Source: Knoxdaviesia capensis (taxonomy: Eukaryota; Ascomycota; Sordariomycetes; Microascales; Gondwanamycetaceae). Taken from it: a DNA stretch of 64,000 nucleotides. The stretch lies in contig LNGK01000008.1 of NCBI GenBank assembly GCA_001510575.1, positions 2,940,687 through 3,004,686 of the forward strand. Direction: 5' to 3'. The notes below the pieces were generated by a model that ran no database searches, had not been told where the DNA came from, and was given only the letters and a program-made list of their open reading frames with translations. The position numbers were made by a program, and so were the translations under genes. This document shows positions 49,901 to 59,722 of this stretch, in pieces. The number at the start of each line of letters is the position of its first letter. Position 1 is the stretch's first letter.

Positions 49901-50830
49901 GCCTTATCAAAATTTCACTACTTGTTTCATAACTTGCTGTCTCTCTCTTCTGCACACTTATCTCTGGTTTATTCCACCAGCATAGGCTTTCACATTCTTC
50001 AACTCCTTTCACGCCACCACCAACACCACCAGCCAGGCTATTCCGAACCTCAGACGCATCAATCTGCATCGTTCAACTGGATCATTCACATATTTCAGTC
50101 CGGTCCGGCTCAGATCGATCTGGAAGCTCGGATTTCTCTGTCTCGTGTGTGCTGTTCCTTTTGTGGTTCTCTGTACCCTATTACACACTCTTTCACCTCT
50201 TCACCCATACTGTTCTGCCTTCGGCTTTTCAGCGCTCTCCTCCCTGTAACTAGCTGTCAGAGAAGCACTGCGCACTTCCATTCCTTCCCCTATTTTACTT
50301 TGTTTCCACTCCTGTTCTATCTATATCCACGCTTACTGCCACCTGCATTCCTCCCTTCTGCGCTTTGCACGGACACACCAAGCAACACTCCCTATAGCCT
50401 ACGCAACTCTTCTTCCTTTTTTTTTTTTTTTATTAAGCTCTGTCTGTACCTGAGCTATCTAATTCCCTTCCTGTTCTCGATCTCATATCTACCCCCTCTT
50501 CCCTCCTCCCTCGTTCTCGGGACTCATACCCCTAAACACTTCTTCAACACACTTGTTCTTCATTCATCTCTCTCTCTTCGCTGTTTTCCACTTCTTGCTA
50601 TTCCTCTTCTTTCTCTATATATCTTCCTCACTCCCTTGTGTTACTCTTCCCTTCGGTGTCACCTATCTGCCACCGCTCTTTCGACACATCCATCTCGTCT
50701 ACATTGAACGTTGATTACACTTACACTCAAGGTAATCTTCCCTGAACCGTCAACTCAACAAATCTGGCCAGACAGTCCTTCGTTGCTGTCGGTCACGATA
50801 TCATTTCATCCTTGAACAACCCTACGCGCC
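46991..50830 (+). promoter_or_regulatory. Long pyrimidine-rich upstream/leader region of the C2H2 gene
   Basis: About 3.8 kb that is strongly C/T-biased on the plus strand, with no convincing coding exon. Lack of purines removes stop codons, so many Ser/Leu/Phe/Pro-rich frames are open, including a non-ATG 284-codon one at 49853-50707. The bias runs right up to the Kozak-like GCGCCATGG at 50831. It could be an unusually long 5' UTR with uORFs and introns, a promoter, or a separate noncoding RNA. Confidence 0.5.
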
Positions 50831-52385
50831 ATGGATAGTGGAAGGCGCCAGTTTCAAGACGGCTTCAGCGTCAACGCCCGGTCCATCAGCACTTCCTCTG
50901 GATCTACCTGCTTCTCTGCCACCACATCTGCCTACGACCCGTGCACTCCTAACTCTGGCCGCTCATCTCCGCAGCTCCTTGATATTGAATCATCGTTAGA
51001 TTCCGCTGGGAACCTTGGTTTCGATATTTCTCCTTCTACCTCAGTGCCTACAGGACCCTACCTCCACCAGGAACCCAAGCAGCCAGTTCTTTCCTCTCAC
51101 CTGGGATACCACGAGGCCATCATTTCGGACCACCGGGCTCTTCCCACTGGTTCGCTGCCCAAGCCCATCCCGTCTATTATCCACCGCCAGTCCGAGCAGC
51201 AACAGTTCAAGATGGAGATGCCTAACATGGCCACCGCCCATGGCTACCATGGATATCCTGGCTACGCCATGAATCCAAACATGCGCGCCGCCTTTATCCC
51301 CATGACAGCCATGCACACCCAACACCCTCACCACGTGCAACACCAGCAGCAACAGCAACACCATCAACATCAACAGCAGCAGCACCAATACCAGCAGATG
51401 CAGCACATGATGCAGCAGCAGCAGCAACAACAACAGATGCACCAGCAGCAACACCATCACCACCATCAGCCTCAACAGCACCACCCGGGCCAGCCGATGA
51501 CAGTATCACCGATGGATATGTGCAATATGCCCTACAGCCCAGCTTCAGATCGGAGTGGCTCAACAGTTCCTTTAGCCCAGTCGCCGCGCTCCCCCCTACG
51601 CAATGGCTCCGCAAATGCATACACTACTATGGCTGGAGCTCGTATGATGCCCCAACATGGAAGCTGCGCATCGTCAAGCATGTCCTCTATGTCCGCTTGC
51701 TCTTCAGTCGTGGGAGGTCCGGGTTCTAGTGCTCACTCGCAGACATCGGTCGAAGCTTTGCTCAACGCTCCGTCTCCGTCATCTGCTGGATGGGATGACC
51801 CGCGGAAGATGTTCGATCCCGAGGCAGCCTTCCGCACTGCTCTGCCCCATAACGACCCGACTGGAACGATGATGCAGCTTCCCAGCATCTCGCGCGACCA
51901 TCGGTTAGACTACGAGGCAGGTGGCATTGAAGTTGAGCGGATTTCCCGTGTGAGGTTCCGATGCAACATTGGCCAGTGTACCAAGGCTTTCAAACGCCAG
52001 GAGCATCTCAAGAGACACGTTGCCACGTAAGTTTACCCATCCTCAAGTTAAACTCAGAAAAGTTTGGCCTGTTGGAAATTTAGGACTGTGGCTTGCATCA
52101 TAGTCTAACACATCTCTTTTATGCATTAAAAATAGGTCTCACAATCCCAACCCTGAGTTCAAGGTCTGCAGGTACTGCACTACCGAGAAGAAGTTTGCTG
52201 TCCCTCGTATCGATAACTATCGCCAGCATCTGCGTCTTCATGCTATGCAAGGCAAAGGAGCACAGTCTCGCGTCAACTATCACCCCGGGGCCATCAAGGA
52301 GCTGGCGGAGATTGAAGCTACCATGAAGCGGAGGTCGAACAGCCGAAAAGGATCCAAAATCAACCACCGGATAGGACGGGTGTGA
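50831..52385 (+). CDS. C2H2 zinc-finger transcription factor with Gln/His-rich region
   Basis: Probable nuclear DNA-binding regulator, 481 aa, with exons 50831-52026 and 52136-52385. The N-terminus is Ser/Thr-rich (STSSGSTCFSATTSAYDPC). A Gln/His low-complexity segment spans about 162-218, and a Ser-rich stretch follows. Two zinc fingers sit at the C-terminus. The first is C378-x4-C383-x12-H396-x4-H401, with the KRQEHLKRH recognition region. The second is atypical: C410-x2-C413-x16-H430-x3-H434. The 109-nt intron splits finger 1 between its two histidines, so both exons are needed for DNA binding. A basic tail (MKRRSNSRKGSK) follows. The FKRQEHLKRH pattern recalls fungal conidiation and stress regulators, but I cannot assign it to a named gene such as brlA or flbC. 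The very long upstream region suggests complex regulation. Confidence 0.9.
51318..51486 (+). repeat. CAG/CAC-rich coding repeat (Gln/His) in the C2H2 gene
   Basis: A dense mixture of CAG, CAA and CAC/CAT codons giving Gln and His runs, including an HHHHH block. Likely variable between strains. Confidence 0.8.
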
Positions 52386-53737
52386 GATTTTCCTTTTGAT
52401 TCCTTTTTTGCCTCAGGCGCAACGACCAGAATCACGAAGCAGCCATGGCATATTCAATCCTGTCTTGCTTGGCTGTCATCGTCTGTATAAGTATTAATTG
52501 TGTGTTTGGGATGTATTTCTTTTCCTTCGTTTCTTGCTTCTCATTCTGGGTTTCTGGTCTTGTTTGTGCTTTCCCTATACTGCCCCACGCTGGCACTTTC
52601 ATTTTTCTTTTCTTATCATCATCCGTTCTCTTGTTTTCTGTCACTCGACCCCATCTTATTCCACTGCTGTATTTCCCTTGTTATCCTAGCTGCCGGACAA
52701 CCCCGCTAGCGACACAAGCGAGAAATATTGGCAATGTGAAGTTTGAGGTTAGATTATGTCATGCTTTCTTTTCTGCTGCCAATTTCTCATGTTCGGTCCA
52801 GTTTTTCCTTCTTTCTGTCATTGATCCCCATTTCAAAGTATGGTTTTTCTTGCTTTTATTACTTTTACTTTCTTGCCTGGGTCTACTGGCTTTCCTTTTT
52901 CGGTTGACTCCGTTTTGTTCGGATCGGTGGTATGAGTTCTTCTGTTTTCATTTAATCATCTCTGGTTTGATTTTGTTCTTGACTATATTCTGTTCTTCCT
53001 TATACTTTTGGGGTAAATCTCCAACATATATCTTACACGGATAATCGCAAGATTTAAAATATGGCATTCTGGATTATAGTTATTATGTTCTGAAGCACCT
53101 GAATGTAGCCGGTACAGATGTGTACAAACCCTGAGGGAGGAGCATAGCTGAGCTTGAAATAGGATGGCGGCGGCCATAGCCCAACACCGCGGAAAGAGAA
53201 GTTCAGGAACTGTGCAGAGACTCGGCCTGTCAGTGCAGAAGCATTGTTCTGTTTGTGAGAATGTGACCATTCCCCAAACTATTACCTCAACAAAGAGAGT
53301 TTAATACATCTATTGACCTTTAACACCATTTCCCTGCAGAGGCTAGTGACGTGGATGAGACTGAGCAGAATGCTCGCCGTTCGAGAGAATGAAGGCAAGT
53401 GTTGTGGCCAACTGGCTCAGCATACAGATGAAACCATCAGTCTTATGATTAGAACGCCGGAATAACACTACGCAGACAGTTTAGTAAAATAGCATTTCAG
53501 CCGGGGAGGTGTGGGATCGAGCAGGGCACCGATCGGTTGAAGGGTTTTCTTTGTGCTCAACTGTGGAGTATGTCTGTGTGCATTGTGATGGTGATCTGAT
53601 GGTAAGGTTCTTTCTGAGTGATCGGCAGAACAACGGAGGAGACATATGATACACAAGGTACTTTATGGGGCAGAGGGGCGGCCGAAGAGTTCTTCGTGGT
53701 TTTTTTTTGTTTTTTCTCTTTTTTCTCTTTTTTCTCC

Positions 53738-53789
53738 TTTTTTTTTTTTTTTTTTTTTTTTTTTNGGGGGGGGGGGGGGGGGGGGGGGG
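53738..53789. repeat. Homopolymer junction: poly-T, one N, poly-G
   Basis: 27 T, one N at 53765, then 24 G. The single unknown base between two long homopolymers suggests a sequencing or assembly breakpoint, so neighbouring bases and distances should be treated with care. Confidence 0.9.
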
Positions 53790-55942
53790 CGGCGAGGCGG
53801 TATGGGATGAACTAACTCTACCACACCGGTATGGTCGGTGTGGGGGGTTTTATGCACACTAATGTATATCAAAGACTGTTGTGCAACTTGTGTTGTGCTT
53901 TCCTCGTCGTCCCAGGACAGAAAGACAGGGGATAGGAGCCAACGAGAGAGGATATAAAATGCTCAAAGACACGCCATTGCATGTCTCACAACAGGGGGGG
54001 GCTCTGGCCAGTCACGATGCTCGAAGTCGGGTTCTGGGGACCGTGGACTGTGCCAAGCGGGCGAGGGTGGCGGCCGAGACATCTGAGGAATGTTGTTGGG
54101 ATATGTACGTTTGAGGTCGAGAGGGGCGTGTGCGTGTATGTGGTGTCGTCGGGACAGCAGGAGAGAAGGTGCCTTGGGAGAATCTTGACATTGGCTGTAT
54201 GCATGAAAGATGAGCATGTCGTTTGAGATCTTCTGCAGTGGATCGGCGGTGATACGGATGCAAAGTTGCTGATTGGATGTTGTTTCCTAGGAAGCGAAGA
54301 AGATATACGGGAGTGCGGCGTTGAGAAAGTCCAAGCAGTCTCACAGCCTCCACATCGCCTTCTTTGGATCTTGGGGAGGCTGGGAGACACATGGAGCGCT
54401 GATGGCTGGCGTAAACGCTTCCATATCGGGAAGTACGTGTCTCTGAAATGCGAGAAAAAAAAAGGACGAACAGGCTGCCTGTTTTGCAAGCCACCAGCGT
54501 GCAAGGGGAACCTGACTGATTTTCTGGACACATCCAAAAAAACCTGTGTCTGCCACAGACGTACACATGTATCGACCCGCAGGTAGAGCGAATGAAAGAG
54601 GTAAAAAAATTGTAGGAACTTTCAACAGTGACGATATGCACAAAAAGCGAGTGCCTGACACGGAGGCGTTCCCGGGCCCCACTCCGGCGTCGGCGGCGGC
54701 CGGCGGCGCCGGGCGCTGTCCATACACTTTTTTTTTTTTCGGTGGGGGGTGCTTCACTGTGGGGCGGGCGGGTGCCGCCTCACGACTTGACTTCCTGTTT
54801 GGGAGGAAGCAGCGGTTCGTATAGACCCCAATCGGGAAAGAGTGTCTTCTGTGCCGCTCGGTCAGAGAGATAGACGATCGAAGGGTCCTGGCGTTTGTAC
54901 CGTGTATGGAATATACGCGCATCCACTGACATATGCACATTCTGTATTCATCCTCCTCTAACGTGCCATTCCTCTTAGGGTTAGGGGTACTAGTTAAAGT
55001 GGGGCACCAACCCTTGGAATCTGGAACGAATCCTATGGGCCAATCAGCGTGGGTTCCGGCGAACAAAGGGTTTCTTCCCCCGCTATGGAGCAGGACGCCC
55101 GAAACGCCGTAACTGACAGAGCGGGGTCCCTCGGAATTCTTTTTTTTGTGCAACGGCAGCACGGCCGGCCAAGGCTTCTGGATCTTTTTTTGTTGACACG
55201 AAGGATCGACCTGTGTCGTAATGACCTCCGGCCTTGAGAGAGAAATTTTGAGAGCCAGCCAAGGTGAACGCAGCATCGCATCAGGGGGGCGATGTACCCC
55301 GGCGCGAGGGGCCTCAAAATTATACGGACAATCAGGCGAAGCGGGAGCGGGCCTCAGTTGTTTGTTGCTTGTTTCGAGAGACGCCCGATTTCCAGATGGC
55401 TTGCAATATATCGCCCATATTTGTACATCTCAAAAAGCTGAGAAAATCCTCGGATATCGTGTTCTCTTCCGAGCACTGCAAAAGGTCTTGAGAGAGGAGT
55501 GTAAGCTTTTCAGATATGCGTCCTTCTTCTATACATCGCGTTTGCGCTGGACTCTAGGTGGTCATACTACTATGTGGGCGTGACGAGGACTGGAATATCT
55601 GTAGTAACATCGTAACTGTGTCGTTGGGGGCGGCGAACCACCACCTCACTCAAATAGGGGCAGCTCGGCATCGATTGAGAGATGTCAGCGTCAGCCTCAG
55701 AAAGATGGTCGTCTATTGTAATACTATTGTGAAAGTTTCTAGATATATGGCCAGCTCTGAGAGAATATTTGGGGATAGGTAAATGATAAGACATCAAGAC
55801 TATCGGATTTTATATGCTGCTAAGCATGCGTGCGAAAGGTAAATATCTGGATGTGGGTGTTGTTACACCTCCAAGCCAAGTCTTCCATCCCACTATGGCC
55901 CTCTTACACAGCCTGGATTTTCAGAAGGTCAGAACTCGTAGG

Positions 55943-55952
55943 CATATATAAG
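55943..55952 (+). promoter_or_regulatory. TATA box of the F-box/LRR gene
   Basis: CATATATAAG lies about 250 bases upstream of the ATG at 56201, a good TATA consensus on the coding strand. A T-rich stretch follows. Confidence 0.5.
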
Positions 55953-56200
55953 AGGGGCGTTTCGGGAGTTTCTATTGACGCTTGTGACCTTTTCTTGAAG
56001 CTTTTTCCTTTTCGCTTTTTTGCTGTCCGATATTCGATCTATCATTCATCTATTAGGAGCAAATTTTTTCCTTACTCGAATTAATAGCCTGCTCTATCTC
56101 GGTCTCCACAAATTCCTAGCGAGTAAACGTCACAGTACCGGCCCGCGATTAAGTTTTTCTGCAACATCGGTTGAATCGCTGACGAGAACACAACACAACT

Positions 56201-58692
56201 ATGGCATACCTCCTCCCGCCGCCGTCTTACAATACAGCTACATCGACTACAGACTGGCTGGACTTGGTGGTGTCGCATGTCGCACTCTCGGACCATGCGG
56301 CGCTGTGCCGAGTATCGCGCCGATTCCGAGCCGTGTTTGCCCCGGTGCTGTGGGCTGATCCGGTGAAGTCGCTGAGGGAGCTCGTACGACGTGATGACCG
56401 AGGTGAGTTTTATTGTATTGGTTTTTTTTTCCGGCGTTATGGTTCGATCAGCCTTTTTGTCTCCCCTATCAAGCCGGGCGGAAATTGACCCCTCCAATAG
56501 ATGTGTGGTGGTACGCGAATGCAATCTTCAACGTTATCGCCCGTTACAGCAGCCCTGCGACAAGGTCGCTGATTGTAACCCTGGACCTGTGTAGTACCGG
56601 GAACGCCACGTACTCTGCCGCGGCTGCACAGGCCACCCTCCAGAGCCTCCCGCGGTTACTCGACATGCTGCCCAACGTGCGGTGCGTGCTGCTTGCCGGC
56701 CACCAGGACCTGTCGCTGCCCCTGATCTTGCACGTGCCGGGCCCGCGGGGCACAGGCGAGCGCTTCCCCACGCTGCGCGTTCTTAGTCTCGCGGGGATCC
56801 ATTCTCCGGTTCCGACTGTCTGGTTCACCGCATTTCTGCACCGCCTAACGCACTTGGAGGTTCTCGATGTGTCGGATATGCACGGCTCGCTCCGCCCGCT
56901 GCTTTCGGCCCTGGCTGGCGGGTCGCTGCCGCGTCTCCGCGTCTTGCGGGCCCGCCGCCGAGAGCTGGCCAATCCGCAGGAAGTGGAAGCCCTGGCAAGT
57001 CTGGCGGCTCGCGTGGGACTGTGGAGCCTAGACCTTACAGACAACAAATTAACGGATGATGGGCTATTGAGATTATCCGCCAGCAATCTGTCCACTCAGT
57101 TGCCTCAAGTCTCCCCACCTGTTGGTGTCGGGCGTCTAGCATGGCCGGTACTGGGCCAGGGAAGCCTGCATTTTGGCCGGTTCTCATATATCACCGACCC
57201 TCAGGAAAGCGGAGAAACTCTTGGCTATTCGCAGTATCTCACAAATCCACCGCCCTATGCCGGCGGGCCTGATGCGCGCGCCGACGGGAGCGCGCCGGTA
57301 CGGTCGGACACCTTGGAGGATTTGCTGGCGACATATGGACCCACTACCCCGCCCGTGAATCGTGCCGAATCTTCTTACCTTACCCACTTGCATCTCTCCG
57401 ATAATCTACTCACTACGCTAGGCATTGAGACGCTGATTCGGTACCTGCCTGGCTCCCTGGAGTATCTGGATGCCGGTTCACCCGAACTCCATACTACTAC
57501 ACTCCTACGCTCCACAAAATATCCGGGGACAAATCCACGTGTCCCTCTTCTGATCCCGGGACTCCGGCTATACGGCTTCCCTGGGTCAGCACACCTTTTC
57601 GGGCCTGCCCACTCTCCGAATCTTCGGGTTTTGCGTATCCACCACTCGTTAGTAACCCAGATTCCAACTGTTGATGCACCTGGCCTGTCAGTCGAAGAAC
57701 GGATCAGTCTTGCTGAGACCCGGATCCTCCCCCTTGCTCAGGCGGCTTTTCCACCGACAACCACCGGCGCTCCGGCCTTCCTTCCTGACTCTAACCCGAG
57801 ACTGACCGCCTTGACCTTAACCGGCATTCCACGCTACTCGTTCGGCCCACTGATCAAGAAACTGAGGGAGTTTCTCCACGCTACCGCAGAGCAGGAACGG
57901 GACATACAAGCCGCGCGGGCAGCGTTTGGGGGCCCACACCATCGTGCCCCTGGCATGCTGCGGGGTCTGCGCTATCTCCGGCTGGAGTTTGAGGAGGCCG
58001 ATCATCCGCAGGACTGCCGACGACGGAGGAGCGAAGACATGGACTTGTTTGATGCCGAGACACTTCTATCAAGTGGGGACCAGTTCAGTTTCTTCTCCGA
58101 TGAAAGCCCGTCCCGGTCCCAGGTGAGATCGCCGTCCCAAAGCCCCGGCCACACGGGACCCCCGGCATCTCCACTTTCGGCCACACCCTCCGGAAATTTG
58201 CAGAACCGACGGCAATCACAGCAAAGCCAGGCCCTTGTTGAACGACAGCAGTCTGTGCGTTGGGCAGACCTGGAAAACCTGCCCCCGGAAGCCGAGCACA
58301 TCACGAAACCGTGCGCGTGGAACGGGAGCTCCTTCCAAGTTCGCGTGTGGATCGGGCCCGACCACGGTGGAGCTCCACTTATATGCGCGTACAGCCGGCT
58401 AGTACGGACCGGCCCGCTGCAGCTACGGAAAGTCATTGGGTCGGCCTCACCGATGCACGTGCGTGCCGGGGTGCCGAGGGGAGCGGCGCTATTTGTGGAT
58501 GCGTGGGAGGCCACGTTGGCGGTGGCCGGAACCGGGGTGGCCGGCCCCACGCTCAGCGCGTATCATCTGGGCGAGAATAGTTACCAGGACGTGGCGGAGA
58601 GTATCAAGCACTGCCGGGCGGAGATGATGGAGGCGGCGGCGAGAGGGGATCTTTCACGGCACTGGACTGGGACTTGTGTAATGAACAGGTAA
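56201..58692 (+). CDS. F-box-like / leucine-rich-repeat protein
   Basis: Probably a substrate adaptor of an SCF-type ubiquitin ligase; the exact target is unknown. Exons 56201-56402 and 56501-58692 (98-nt intron, phase 1) give 797 aa. Residues about 15-60 look like a degenerate F-box (DWLDLVVSHVALSDHAALC then RVSRRFRAVFAPVLW). Irregular leucine-rich repeats follow at about 154-261 (FPTLRVLSLAGI, LTHLEVLDVSDM, LWSLDLTDNKLTDDGLLRL), 353-398 (LTHLHLSDNLLTTLGIETL), and near 439 and 498. A Ser/Pro/Gln-rich disordered stretch (about 600-650) separates them from a C-terminal domain (about 655-797) with WNGSSFQVRVWIGPDHGGAP. I do not recognise the C-terminal domain. The start ATG precedes the F-box and lies behind a TATA box. 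It converges on the Zn2Cys6 gene. Confidence 0.85.
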
Positions 58693-59055
58693 TGGCTTGT
58701 TTACGAGATGAATGGTGTAAACGAAGCAATTGGATTGTAATACTAGGACTAAACATCTAAATCTGATGGGCGGATCATTCACCATCCCCAGCATGACCCG
58801 AAGGACGAAAGGGCAAATTAAAGTCAAGAGAAAACATAGTAAACAGTGCATTAAATAAGCTCAAGCAGCATCTTCCCGTCTCCCCATTTTCATCAGGCTT
58901 TTCCTTCTTTTTCAGCTTTAGCCAACTCACCAGCTGGTTTAAGGAATTCCAACCAACCCCGGTTTTCGAAAACAAAATGAGTAAAGAATGACAGAAATAA
59001 AAGTGAGCACAACTTCGGAGGAAAGAAAAGCAACGGAACGGTACAGGCGGAGTCA
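58693..59055. other. Convergent intergenic spacer
   Basis: 363 bases between the 3' ends of the F-box/LRR and Zn2Cys6 genes. It presumably holds both polyadenylation regions; no other element seen. Confidence 0.6.
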
Positions 59056-59722
59056 CTAATAGTCCGGCTGGTAGTTGCGGCCGAAATAGGGCCCATCATC
59101 TTCATCAGGGTAGTGCCCATCAAACAGATTCTGGCGGGCATCGTTTCCTGGATCATGTTGGCCAATCCACTGCAGCGGGTTGTGCTGATTCCCAACATGA
59201 TAGAACTGGTCTTCCGCTGGGAAGTTGTCAGGCTGTGTCCCGTGAGTCTGTGGGTGAGTTTGGCTGCCCAAGTTACTTCCTTGTGGCTGGCCATGCAGGT
59301 TCGGGGCCTGGCCAGGAGGCCCCTGACGCGGTCTTCCTGATCCGCCGCCCCGCGGCTGATGGTTGCTTGGCGCCGCCTGGGGGGGCCGCTGATTGTTTTC
59401 ATCGCTCGAGTCGACACAGTCTTCTTCTCTCCGTACGCACTCAGCACAGGGGATACGAGTTTCGGGATCGAAACCCGAACATTTGTGCTTCCGTTCCCGG
59501 CACGGCCGGCAGCTAGCACACGCAACCCACGTTAGCAAGTCACACCAATGGAACAGGCCTCTTCGTTGAACGAGCTAAGGAACCGGACTCCTTCAATGGG
59601 AAGCCCCGGAGCTTTGAAGGGGAAACTCACGCCCTGAGGACTCGTGGCCGTTTCTGGCTAGGCGGCCCGTGGAGGTTGATGAACCGGTGCTCGGTACTGC
59701 GGGACTGGGATGAATTAGACAT
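59056..59722 (-). CDS. Small Zn(II)2Cys6 DNA-binding protein
   Basis: Exons on the minus strand: 59722-59631 and 59512-59056 (118-nt intron with a GCTAAC branch site), giving 182 aa. The first exon is too short to stand out, but it supplies the ATG and the basic lead-in QKRPRVLRA. The junction then creates the binuclear cluster C32-x2-C35-x6-C42-x10-C53-x2-C56-x6-C63. The rest is Gln/Pro/Gly/Asn/His-rich and probably disordered, ending in DEDDGPYFGRNYQPDY. Unlike most fungal Zn2Cys6 regulators (500-900 aa) it has no middle homology or effector domain, so it may act with a partner, as a competitor, or as a minimal regulator. Function inferred from the zinc cluster only. Confidence 0.86.

Larger units (their letters stand above)
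52386..56200. other. Intergenic between C2H2 gene and F-box/LRR gene
   Basis: 52386 to about 53.04 kb is T/C-rich on the plus strand and is probably the C2H2 3' UTR and flank. A T27-N-G24 homopolymer junction lies at 53738-53789. A 311-codon ATG frame at 54341-55276 (minus) has no recognisable domain. The right end carries the F-box/LRR promoter. Confidence 0.5.

Noticed and set aside
49853..50707. 284-codon plus frame just upstream of the C2H2 gene
   Set aside because: No ATG start; the frame is open because C/T-rich sequence lacks stop codons.
52382..52429. A second intron extending the C2H2 C-terminus
   Set aside because: A GTGAGA donor exists at 52382, but the nearest acceptors give introns of 35 or 48 nt and an unconvincing continuation; the TGA at 52383-52385 was kept.
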